Assembly (NCBI GenBank): GCA_041625575.1 | Contig: JBFJTG010000130.1 | Span: 1-8,638 of the forward strand | Reading direction: 5' to 3' | Length of the DNA: 8,638 bases | Source: Litorivivens sp041625575 | Lineage (GTDB): Bacteria; Pseudomonadota; Gammaproteobacteria; Pseudomonadales; Spongiibacteraceae | Translations under genes and position numbers: made by a program | Part shown: positions 1 through 5,877 of the stretch, piece by piece | Position numbering within the stretch: the stretch's first letter is position 1 | How the letters are laid out: every line of letters begins with the position of its first letter | The notes under the pieces: generated by a model | What the model saw: the letters and a program-made list of their open reading frames with translations, nothing else | Told to the model about the DNA's origin: nothing | Databases searched by the model: none

Positions 1-957
1 GCCAACTTCCTCATCGACATTATTGCGGCGCACCCTCGCGACGGCCGGCTGCAGCGACTGCAAAGCGTTAATCGCCGCTGTCGTCTGACGCTTGGCTCTA
101 CCTTCCAGCCATTTGCCCAGCATCACCAGAGTGATAACAACGGCAGAGGCCTCAAAATAGTAGTGGGCCATGGAGTGCCCGGCACCGCTGTGAAATAGCT
201 CAAAGACACTCAGGCCGTAGCCGGCGCTGGTACCGATGGCTACCAGCAAATCCATATTGCCGGCTTTCGCTTTAAGGGCTTTCCAGGCCGCCTTATAAAA
301 ACGAGCGCCCAGCCAAAACTGTACTGGGGTTGCCAAGATCAACTGCACCCAACCCGGAAGCATCCAATCCAGACCAAAGGGTTGCACCAACATCGGCAAC
401 ACCAGCGGCGACGATAGAATTGCAGCAATAACAAGAGCCTTGCCCTCGCCCAGTTTTTTGCTTTGTCCGGGCGCAGCCCCTGTGCCCAAAGGTTTACCGG
501 AATCAGGCAAGCGAGCACCGTAACCGGCATTCCCAACCGCCCGGATCAGATCTTCTGCAGAGGTCTTTTTGCCAAGAACCCGCACACGGGCCGATTCCGT
601 TGCCAGATTCACGGACGCTGTCACGACGCCTTCCGTCGCCAGCAAAGCTTTTTCGATTCGACCCGCGCAACTCGCACAGGTCATACCGCTCAGGGCCAGT
701 TGCAGTTCAAAGCTTGGCACGCTATAGCCGGCTTTATCGACGGCCTCAGTCAAGTCATGCACAGGCGTGCCCGGCACATAGCGTACCTGAGCACTTTCTG
801 TTGCCAAATTGACTTGTACCGAATTAACACCGGCAACCGCCTTCAACGCCTTTTCAATACGGCCAACGCAAGACGCGCAAGTCATGCCTTCAATCGGCAC
901 GTGCAGCGACACGTCATGTTTAGAGCTTTGCTGCAGCGCAGCAGATGAAGCAATCAT
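1..957 (-). CDS. copA: Copper-exporting P-type ATPase (CopA-like), N-terminal 319 residues, 3' part outside window
   Basis: This is the first third of a P1B-type Cu(+) ATPase, an inner-membrane pump that exports cytoplasmic copper(I). My translation from the ATG at 957-955 stays open to the window edge. It has two N-terminal HMA copper-binding domains, each with an intact GMTCASC site (residues 24-30 and 91-97). These are followed by a linker and four hydrophobic segments at about 173-193, 200-220, 234-255 and 265-285. The pattern NMDLLVAIGTSAGYG followed by YYFEASAVVITLVMLGKWLE is typical of CopA. The CPC transmembrane motif, phosphorylation DKTGT and ATP-binding domain lie beyond the window, so integrity cannot be judged. 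The start is well supported: an AGGAGG ribosome site (970-965) sits 7 nt upstream, behind a CueR-type promoter. Silver transport is possible, but the two HMA domains and the promoter favour copper. Confidence 0.95.
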   Translation of the reverse strand, partial: MIASSAALQQSSKHDVSLHVPIEGMTCASCVGRIEKALKAVAGVNSVQVNLATESAQVRYVPGTPVHDLTEAVDKAGYSVPSFELQLALSGMTCASCAGRIEKALLATEGVVTASVNLATESARVRVLGKKTSAEDLIRAVGNAGYGARLPDSGKPLGTGAAPGQSKKLGEGKALVIAAILSSPLVLPMLVQPFGLDWMLPGWVQLILATPVQFWLGARFYKAAWKALKAKAGNMDLLVAIGTSAGYGLSVFELFHSGAGHSMAHYYFEASAVVITLVMLGKWLEGRAKRQTTAAINALQSLQPAVARVRRNNVDEEVG

Positions 958-985
958 GGACAAGCCTCCTGTAGGTGACGGAGCG

Positions 986-1016
986 ATCTTCAGGCTTACC
1001 ATCATGGGAAGGTCAA
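986..1016 (-). promoter_or_regulatory. CueR/MerR-type copper-responsive promoter and operator of copA
   Basis: On the minus strand a -35 element TTGACC (1016-1011) and a weak -10 element GAAGAT (991-986) are separated by exactly 19 bp, the over-long spacing typical of MerR-family activated promoters. The spacer holds a 17-bp imperfect dyad, read on the plus strand as CTTACCATCATGGGAAG (995-1011), with 7 of 8 arm positions paired. The start TTGACCTTCCC is the same as that of the E. coli copA promoter recognised by CueR. The predicted transcription start near 979 leaves a leader of about 22 nt with the AGGAGG site. The regulator gene itself is not in the window, so CueR/HmrR is named by analogy. 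Confidence 0.8.
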
Positions 1017-1051
1017 GGCCCCTTATGCAAATATTTTTTTAGGGCCAAATG

Positions 1052-1083
1052 CTTGACCTTACCACGGGGCAATCTTGCAACCT
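1052..1083 (+). promoter_or_regulatory. Candidate second copper-type promoter for the small HMA protein gene
   Basis: The plus strand carries CTTGACCTTACC (1052-1063), a near copy of the half-site in the divergent copA promoter and its mirror image about 40 bp away. The second half of the dyad is poor (about 6 of 10 positions in GGGGCAATCTT). A 19-bp spacer from TTGACC (1053-1058) puts the -10 at CAACCT (1078-1083), which is weak; TGTATT at 1083-1088 is an alternative at a longer distance. It is a plausible CueR-type promoter from position and sequence, but clearly weaker evidence than for the copA side. Confidence 0.42.
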
Positions 1084-1110
1084 GTATTTCCCCGAAAGTT
1101 CCGTCAATGC

Positions 1111-1135
1111 GGGCAAGGGAGGAAGGGAGGAAGGG
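1111..1135 (+). repeat. Purine-rich tandem repeat with a G-quadruplex-type motif in the HMA gene leader
   Basis: The 8-bp unit AAGGGAGG occurs twice plus five bases (1115-1135). With the GGG at 1111-1113 it gives four GGG tracts (1111-1113, 1117-1119, 1125-1127, 1133-1135) separated by 3, 5 and 5 nt, which satisfies the simple G3-N1-7 rule for an intramolecular quadruplex. It lies on the coding strand, 32 nt before the start codon of the downstream gene, so it would be present in the mRNA if transcription begins near 1090. The repeats also resemble Shine-Dalgarno sequences, but no start codon lies at a useful distance from them. A structural or regulatory role is inference. Confidence 0.6.
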
Positions 1136-1166
1136 CTTGAATAGTTGACTAGTAAGGAGGAATGCA

Positions 1167-1364
1167 ATGAGGAAATTTAAAGTTTCCGGAATGAACTGCG
1201 GAGCCTTCGTGGAAAAAATCACCGCCGCAGTGCGCTCGGTAGACGAAGACGCCCACGTGGACGTTGACCTTACTGCAAAACTGGTCAGCATTGAGGGCTT
1301 TAATTCCGACAATCGCTTTGAAAAAGCTGTTCAGGCACTGGGATACGATATTCTGCCCGGCTGA
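1167..1364 (+). CDS. Small heavy-metal-associated (HMA) domain protein, CopZ-like, with altered metal site (CxxF)
   Basis: This 65-residue single-domain protein has the size and layout of CopZ/Atx1-type copper chaperones: an opening beta strand (RKFKVSGM), a metal-loop helix, and a C-terminal strand ending in ALGYDILPG. Canonical members bind Cu(I) with GMxCxxC and hand it to CopA. Here the loop reads GMNCGAF (residues 8-14), so the first cysteine (Cys11) is kept and the second is Phe14 (codon TTC, one base from the cysteine codon TGC). The start is firm: AAGGAGG at 1154-1160 lies 6 nt before the ATG, while an ATG at 1162 is too close to be used. It is divergent from copA and shares a mirrored promoter half-site with it, so a copper-linked role is likely. 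With a single thiol it may bind copper weakly or as a dimer, sense rather than carry it, or be decaying. No gene symbol is given because the chaperone function is uncertain. Confidence 0.85.
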   Translation: MRKFKVSGMNCGAFVEKITAAVRSVDEDAHVDVDLTAKLVSIEGFNSDNRFEKAVQALGYDILPG

Positions 1365-1370
1365 TCACTG

Positions 1371-1415
1371 GCCGTGGGTTGCGCCCACGGCTAGTCTAAT
1401 TTTGCCGGTTTTTTT
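1371..1415 (+). terminator. Probable Rho-independent terminator after the HMA gene
   Basis: A perfect 8-bp GC-rich stem, GCCGTGGG (1371-1378) pairing with CCCACGGC (1384-1391) around a 5-nt loop, starts 6 nt after the stop codon. The T tract does not directly abut the stem: a T run ends at 1403 and seven T residues lie at 1409-1415. This makes it an imperfect intrinsic terminator. The hairpin could also slow transcription arriving from the sulfatase gene on the opposite strand, but no T run follows it on that side. Confidence 0.55.
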
Positions 1416-1458
1416 ACACTCGCGGGGAACTCACGTTCTCGTCAGCTTAGCGCGTCAC

Positions 1459-3168
1459 TCAGGGCGCTATAGGTAGCCGGATAGCAATCTCTTCACTTTC
1501 CTTCCAACCATAGCGCACCGCTTTAGCCCGCAGCTTTTTTGCAGCATCCACTGCCAGCGGCGTTACGTAGAGGCGCCACGGCTGATTGTCTAGCCGGTAA
1601 GTTATAGAAGCGCCCTCAACTTCACTGAGGATTTCAGCCTTGCCGTCGCGAACCTCAACCCGTGGACGCGGCGTTTCGCATTGCTCTTCACCACATAGAA
1701 AGCCATCCACCATTTTCGCTTCAGTTAATTCGGACGTGTCATCGATTTCCGCGAGCCACGCATCCATAGCCAAGCGAAGACGCAATAATTCTGATTCGTA
1801 TTTCGAGTCTCCGACCAGATTGTTAAGCTCATGGGGATCCTGATCCAGGTCGTAAAGCTGCTCTCTGCCAACGGGTTCGAACCATTTGGCTTGCGCTCCA
1901 GTCAACTTACCCGACCGCCAGAGAGCTCGCATGTCGCGAGTCATCGCCTGATTGTCACGGAAGGCCAATTCATGTCCTCCTGCAAGGGCAGGCTGCCAAC
2001 TACGAATATATTTATAGCGCTTGTCACGCACGGCGCGTTGCCGGTCATTTACGCTATCGATCCGGTCACGTGAGGCGAATACGTATGGGCGCTGTCCATC
2101 AAGAAAATTTTGACCATGCATATAACTCGGGCTATCCGCCCCTGCCAGCTCTAGAATTGTTGGCGCGATATCAACAAATGAGACTAGGCGGCTATCGATA
2201 GAGCCGGGCACAAGGCCTTCGGGCCGCCAACGCTCTGGCCAATAGATAATCATCGGAACTTTGATGCCGCTGTCATAAAGCTCTCGCTTTGCCCGGGGCA
2301 AACCATCACCGTGATCGGTAGTCCACATAATAATGGTGTTATCCGCCAACCCGTCTGCCACTAGCCTCTTTAGGACCTCACCCACAGCGAGATCCATCGC
2401 AGCGATATTGTTGTAGTGTCTCGCAATCCCGCGGCGAACCGAGGGTATGTCCGGGTAGTAGGGCGGCAATATCACACTGTCAGGAGCCACAGGATCACCG
2501 TCTGAAATATTTCCATAGCGAAAGTAACGGACTATCTGCATAAACGCATGCATTGCACTGAAGGGCCAATTGCCGAGCGGCGCAAAAGTTCCGCTTTCGT
2601 GGGTAACTTCAAAATTGATTAGGCCAAGGAAGGGCTGCCCGGGCTCCCTCCCGCGCCACTCGTCATTTCCACCCTCGGCATCCCATATTGTCACCGGACC
2701 TGAGCCCGCCAAAGTACCGCTAAACTGGTAGTCCAGCTTGTGCCCGGTAAAGGTGTAGTAGCCCTGCCCGCGCAACAATTCGGGGAAAGCTTTTACGTCT
2801 GGGGGAGGTACGGCCTTGTAGGCACCATCCGGACGCGAAGAAGTGCGCATGTGCTGCGCTCCAGTACTGATCTGATGCATCCCGGTAATCAGGGCTGCGC
2901 GACTCGGAGCACATACACCCGCAGTAGTAAATACGTTCGGCAGGCGAATACCCCGCGCAGCCAAGGCATCCAGATTTGGGGTCACGGCCACCTGGTCGCC
3001 GAAGGATCGCACGCGCGCAGACATATCTTCGGCAACGAGTAGCAGTATATTCGGTCGCTCCGCGAACGCCTGGCCAGCGAAACCCAGCAGTAAAATAAGC
3101 GTAGCGAGCACAGTGCCGCCCGCTCGCTGCCTTGGCGACATCATGCTTTGACTATCGGGTGGAACCAT
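1459..3168 (-). CDS. Secreted type I sulfatase (formylglycine-dependent), SGSH-like, with C-terminal CHB/HEX-type domain
   Basis: Type I sulfatases hydrolyse sulfate esters or sulfamates using a formylglycine made from a cysteine. The 569-residue product has that signature, CAPSR, at 86-90 (Cys86), followed by AALITG. An N-terminal metal pair (Glu47-Asp48 in LLVAEDMS), THESG near 189-193, TTDHGDG at 283-289 and GIKVP at 301-305 are further family landmarks. The start and the THESG region resemble N-sulfoglucosamine sulfohydrolase relatives (perhaps SulfAtlas S1_8), but the substrate cannot be named. A hydrophobic stretch ending AGQAFA|ERPN (about residues 18-36) is a signal peptide without a lipobox cysteine, so the protein is periplasmic or secreted. 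Residues about 502-565 (SITYRLDNQPW...LYVTPL) look like a CHB_HEX_C-type beta-sandwich. The frame is open to 3255, but the added N-terminus has no ribosome site or signal peptide; the ATG at 3168 has GGGGAG 8 nt upstream. It probably shares a transcript with the TonB receptor. No formylglycine-generating enzyme is visible. Confidence 0.93.
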   Translation of the reverse strand: MVPPDSQSMMSPRQRAGGTVLATLILLLGFAGQAFAERPNILLLVAEDMSARVRSFGDQVAVTPNLDALAARGIRLPNVFTTAGVCAPSRAALITGMHQISTGAQHMRTSSRPDGAYKAVPPPDVKAFPELLRGQGYYTFTGHKLDYQFSGTLAGSGPVTIWDAEGGNDEWRGREPGQPFLGLINFEVTHESGTFAPLGNWPFSAMHAFMQIVRYFRYGNISDGDPVAPDSVILPPYYPDIPSVRRGIARHYNNIAAMDLAVGEVLKRLVADGLADNTIIMWTTDHGDGLPRAKRELYDSGIKVPMIIYWPERWRPEGLVPGSIDSRLVSFVDIAPTILELAGADSPSYMHGQNFLDGQRPYVFASRDRIDSVNDRQRAVRDKRYKYIRSWQPALAGGHELAFRDNQAMTRDMRALWRSGKLTGAQAKWFEPVGREQLYDLDQDPHELNNLVGDSKYESELLRLRLAMDAWLAEIDDTSELTEAKMVDGFLCGEEQCETPRPRVEVRDGKAEILSEVEGASITYRLDNQPWRLYVTPLAVDAAKKLRAKAVRYGWKESEEIAIRLPIAP

Positions 3169-3176
3169 TTCCATCG

Positions 3177-3182
3177 CTCCCC
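3177..3182 (-). promoter_or_regulatory. Ribosome binding site deciding the sulfatase start
   Basis: GGGGAG on the minus strand (3182-3177) is 8 nt before the ATG at 3168-3166 and only 2 nt before the ATG at 3174-3172. It therefore selects the start that places a signal peptide at the N-terminus. ATGs at 3144 and 3141 lack a comparable site. Confidence 0.6.
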
Positions 3183-3269
3183 GGTTAATGGCCGCGCAGG
3201 GAAATATCCTTATCGACGCCACGCTCACGCTCATTGCGTTAACCGCAGCACACACTGCCTTCCTGCGAA

Positions 3270-5627
3270 CTAGAACTCATATTTAACGGTTGCGCCCAGA
3301 GTACGACTGGCTCCTGCCCTACCGACTTCAACGAAGCTTCCATCGCCCGCCGGTCTCAGACCTGGCGTTGATGTGACATATTCTTCGTCAAATATATTTT
3401 TCGCCCATACACTGAACACCCAGGACTGATCGAATGCTCGCAAACCCATATTCAAATCAGCCGTTGCATAAGCTTCAGACAACTCTTCGAGTCTGGCCGT
3501 TCTTACAATCAGGTCCCGGTCGCTCTTACCGGAAACCAGCAGCCGCGCGAAATACTCTGCACCAATAGATTCGATGGGCACATGATACTGGGTCGTAAAA
3601 TTCGCATAGTATTTGGGGTCACTATTCACATTCGCGCCGGAATGATCGCAAAGACTCTGCTCCTCACTCTCACGAGGCTCGGTCGGCGTGCAAATATCGC
3701 GAGTGAATTTATCCGCGATAACTTCGGCAACCGCCAGTCCGGCACTCACGTCCCAGTTTTCGCTCACCAGCCACATTAATTCCAGCTCGCCGCCCTTGCC
3801 TGTGGCCTCTTCCGCATTCATCGTAGCCGTAAACGCGGTAATAGGCTTGTTAGGCGCAGCCCCGGGAAACACCCCTATCTGGAAATCTTTATATTGCTGG
3901 TAGAAAACCGCGGCATTAAATTGCACTCGACCATCAAAGAGTGTGGATTTATAACCCAGCTCAAGCGAGCGGCTGGTTTCGTCCTCATACTTTGCCAGAC
4001 TTCGCCAGTCGGCATTGTCGTCATTGGAAACGCCCACAGTGAAGCCACCTACGCGATACCCCGTATCCAGTGCCAGATATGCCATCGCGTCATCATCAAA
4101 GAAATGGCGCACCTTGATACTGCCAGACACATTCTTATCATTTCTGTGTGGATCCGGATGAGGCTCCGAACTCAGAGAAACAGATACACCTGGCTCGAGG
4201 TTTCCCGGAATAACATTCGGTATGGTCACCCCGGTGACGGTCTCAGCCACGAAGGTCGCTTTTGCACTAACATCCCCGCGAGAAAAAATAATGGATGTCG
4301 CTTCATAATCCGTTACACGAATGCCGGCGGAGAAGTTCCATCGCTCACTGAACATCCAGGTGAGGTTACCAAAGAAATCCAGTGTCTCGGTCTCAACATC
4401 GGCAGTGACCACAACACTGCCTTCGGTGTCGCCCTTAAGAATGACCGGTGTGAAATTTTCCCGCGTATCCGAGCGGTAAAAAACACCCGCCACATACTCC
4501 CACTCGCCGGGTTCGCTATTCGAAAAGCGAATTTCCTGGGCGAACACATCAAGATCATCATTCACGACACCGAAGTAGTCATCTTGTGGAGTCGCCGGAG
4601 TATCTTGCTCCGTCAGACGACTCGAGGCCTGATACTGTGAATTCGAATTAACGGTAACCGCCCCAAAGTCCCACTCAACACTTACGGCAGCAGAGCTTTG
4701 TATATTGGCCGATTTACCGGACACATTGGAAAAATGTAAGCGGTCAAATAAATCAAAATCTTCAACCACCCCTATAAGCGCGACCGATTCCTCACTATTG
4801 TTCAAAGCTTCCGGGCCATCAAAGAAAAAGGGCGCACCATAGCTAACGGTATCCGAATAGGATAAATGAAAAGTAACCTCCCCCTGTTCGTTAGGCAGCC
4901 ACAAAACCTTCATCCGGCCACCGCTGCGGTCAATAGCTTCGGCCGACCGATCCAGAAAAACATTCTTCACTTCGCCTTCGGTCTCGGTATTGAATGCCGC
5001 AAGCCGCATGGCCAAAACGTCTTCAACCAAAGGAAAGTTGATTGCACCTTTAACTTCGCTCGTGGAAAACCCGGAGTGCGTGGCTTCCACATACCCGTCA
5101 ATTCCCTCAAAGTGGGGGCGCTTGGTGAAAATATTCAGTACGCCGGCCGGCGCATTTTGGCCGTAGAGTGTACCCTGTGGACCGCGCAAGACTTCGATAC
5201 GCTCAATATCCAGTAAGGTGCCAATAGAAGACGCCACGTCCAATTGGGCCAGACCGTCTTCAAAGGTCACCACGGCCGGACCCGTAATAGACGATACGCC
5301 GTCCTGACCAACGCCACGCATTTTAATCACCGCAGACAAGGCATTGCGCGTACTGCCAAAATCAAGACCGGGCGACAATTTGGCAATATCGGTCATATCG
5401 GAAATCTGGTAGTTCGACAACATCTCGGCCGTCGTCACCTGAATCGACATAGGGACATCTTGCTTGGATTCGGATTTTTTCTGGGCGGTAACGACCACCT
5501 CTTCGATCTGCAGCCTATCAGGCTTAGCCTGCACGTCCTGGCCAAGCGAAGACAGCGGCATCGCCAAGGCAGCAAGTGCGAAATGCCAAGGTAGGCGCGT
5601 AGGCCGATTATTCATGCGATTTGTCAT
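3270..5627 (-). CDS. TonB-dependent outer-membrane receptor, probable glycan or glycan-fragment transporter
   Basis: This is a 785-residue outer-membrane beta-barrel that imports ligands using TonB/ExbBD energy. A signal peptide (about residues 9-30, LPWHFALAALAMPLSSLG) is followed by a TonB box-like EEVVVTAQ (42-49). The plug domain runs to about residue 171 and carries RIEVLRGPQGTLYGQNAPAGV, a hallmark of this family. The rest is a barrel of alternating strands whose last strand ends GATVKYEF with the terminal Phe required by the BAM machinery. NIFDEEYVTSTPG near the end is also typical. Two cysteines in a late, probably surface-exposed loop (RDIC...SLC) may form a disulfide. The frame extends to 5648, but the ATG at 5627 has GGGGA 5 nt upstream. 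The architecture is that of the plain proteobacterial TBDR, not a SusC. A sulfatase 101 bp downstream and LacI-type operators upstream point to a carbohydrate ligand; siderophore uptake is the main alternative, and no Fur box was recognised. Confidence 0.93.
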   Translation of the reverse strand: MTNRMNNRPTRLPWHFALAALAMPLSSLGQDVQAKPDRLQIEEVVVTAQKKSESKQDVPMSIQVTTAEMLSNYQISDMTDIAKLSPGLDFGSTRNALSAVIKMRGVGQDGVSSITGPAVVTFEDGLAQLDVASSIGTLLDIERIEVLRGPQGTLYGQNAPAGVLNIFTKRPHFEGIDGYVEATHSGFSTSEVKGAINFPLVEDVLAMRLAAFNTETEGEVKNVFLDRSAEAIDRSGGRMKVLWLPNEQGEVTFHLSYSDTVSYGAPFFFDGPEALNNSEESVALIGVVEDFDLFDRLHFSNVSGKSANIQSSAAVSVEWDFGAVTVNSNSQYQASSRLTEQDTPATPQDDYFGVVNDDLDVFAQEIRFSNSEPGEWEYVAGVFYRSDTRENFTPVILKGDTEGSVVVTADVETETLDFFGNLTWMFSERWNFSAGIRVTDYEATSIIFSRGDVSAKATFVAETVTGVTIPNVIPGNLEPGVSVSLSSEPHPDPHRNDKNVSGSIKVRHFFDDDAMAYLALDTGYRVGGFTVGVSNDDNADWRSLAKYEDETSRSLELGYKSTLFDGRVQFNAAVFYQQYKDFQIGVFPGAAPNKPITAFTATMNAEEATGKGGELELMWLVSENWDVSAGLAVAEVIADKFTRDICTPTEPRESEEQSLCDHSGANVNSDPKYYANFTTQYHVPIESIGAEYFARLLVSGKSDRDLIVRTARLEELSEAYATADLNMGLRAFDQSWVFSVWAKNIFDEEYVTSTPGLRPAGDGSFVEVGRAGASRTLGATVKYEF

Positions 5628-5632
5628 AATAT

Positions 5633-5637
5633 TCCCC
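5633..5637 (-). promoter_or_regulatory. Ribosome binding site deciding the TonB receptor start
   Basis: GGGGA on the minus strand (5637-5633) lies 5 nt before the ATG at 5627-5625. The upstream in-frame ATGs at 5648 and 5639 have no purine-rich site, and the one at 5615 has none either. The 5627 start also gives a normal signal-peptide n-region. Confidence 0.5.
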
Positions 5638-5697
5638 ATAGAATCCATCGCCGCGAATTAGTCCGGAAACTAAAGGGGCGAAATGAAATCCGCGCAA

Positions 5698-5709
5698 GTA
5701 AACGATTAC
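5698..5709. promoter_or_regulatory. LacI-family-type operator O1 (GTAAACGATTAC)
   Basis: This 12-bp near-palindrome has the central CG and differs at one base from the perfect copy at 5810-5821. Half-sites of this type (GTAAACG or GTAAACNNTTTAC) are typical of LacI-family sugar repressors. It overlaps the predicted -10 and start site of the receptor gene. The regulator is not encoded in the window. Confidence 0.65.
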
Positions 5710-5733
5710 ATTTTTTTAACGTAAAATGCTTAA
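5705..5733 (-). promoter_or_regulatory. Predicted sigma-70 promoter of the TonB receptor-sulfatase unit
   Basis: On the minus strand TTAAGC (5733-5728, 3 of 6 to consensus) and TGTAAT (5710-5705, 5 of 6) are separated by exactly 17 bp, with an AT-rich spacer containing an A7 run. The transcription start would be near 5698, giving a leader of about 70 nt. The LacI-type operator at 5698-5709 overlaps the -10 and start site, the classic position for steric repression. Confidence 0.55.
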
Positions 5734-5809
5734 GAACTGCGCGAAGCCAAGGGCCCTCGTTATTATTAAATGCCCGAAATAGACATTTGAGTAGCCTCGG
5801 GGAAATAAA

Positions 5810-5821
5810 GTAAACGTTTAC
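5810..5821. promoter_or_regulatory. LacI-family-type operator O2 (perfect palindrome GTAAACGTTTAC)
   Basis: This is a perfect 12-bp palindrome with a central CG, centred 112 bp upstream of O1. It could be an auxiliary operator for looping. It could also guard a weaker upstream promoter, because TTTACT (5814-5809) and TCAAAT (5790-5785) with an 18-bp spacer lie on the minus strand. The two near-identical sites make a shared repressor likely. Confidence 0.72.
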
Positions 5822-5837
5822 ATCGCAAGTTTCAAGC

Positions 5838-5877
5838 AAAAAAAAGGGGGACACTTCTAATGGCGCAGAACCGCCCC
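5838..5877 (-). terminator. Possible Rho-independent terminator after pomB
   Basis: Immediately after the pomB stop (5879-5877) the minus strand has GGGG (5877-5874), an inner TTCT/AGAA pairing, then CCCCC (5850-5846) running straight into eight T residues (5845-5838). The T tract and abutting C/G arm are good. The stem is interrupted, so folding strength is uncertain. It would separate the stator operon from the receptor promoter downstream. Confidence 0.5.

Noticed and set aside
463..948. 161-codon open frame on the plus strand, and a 65-codon minus frame at 339-536
   Set aside because: Both overlap the CopA coding frame, whose two GMTCASC sites and membrane helices read through this region without interruption. 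The 339-536 frame is shifted relative to CopA and is not evidence of a frameshift in it.
3169..3255. N-terminal extension of the sulfatase from the ATG at 3255
   Set aside because: It would put about 29 non-signal-like residues before the secretion signal and lacks a ribosome site, whereas 3168 has GGGGAG at 8 nt.
3894..4640. 248-codon open frame on the plus strand
   Set aside because: It lies entirely antisense to the TonB receptor, whose plug and barrel motifs prove the minus frame. The plus-strand translation has no recognisable domain and no good ribosome site.
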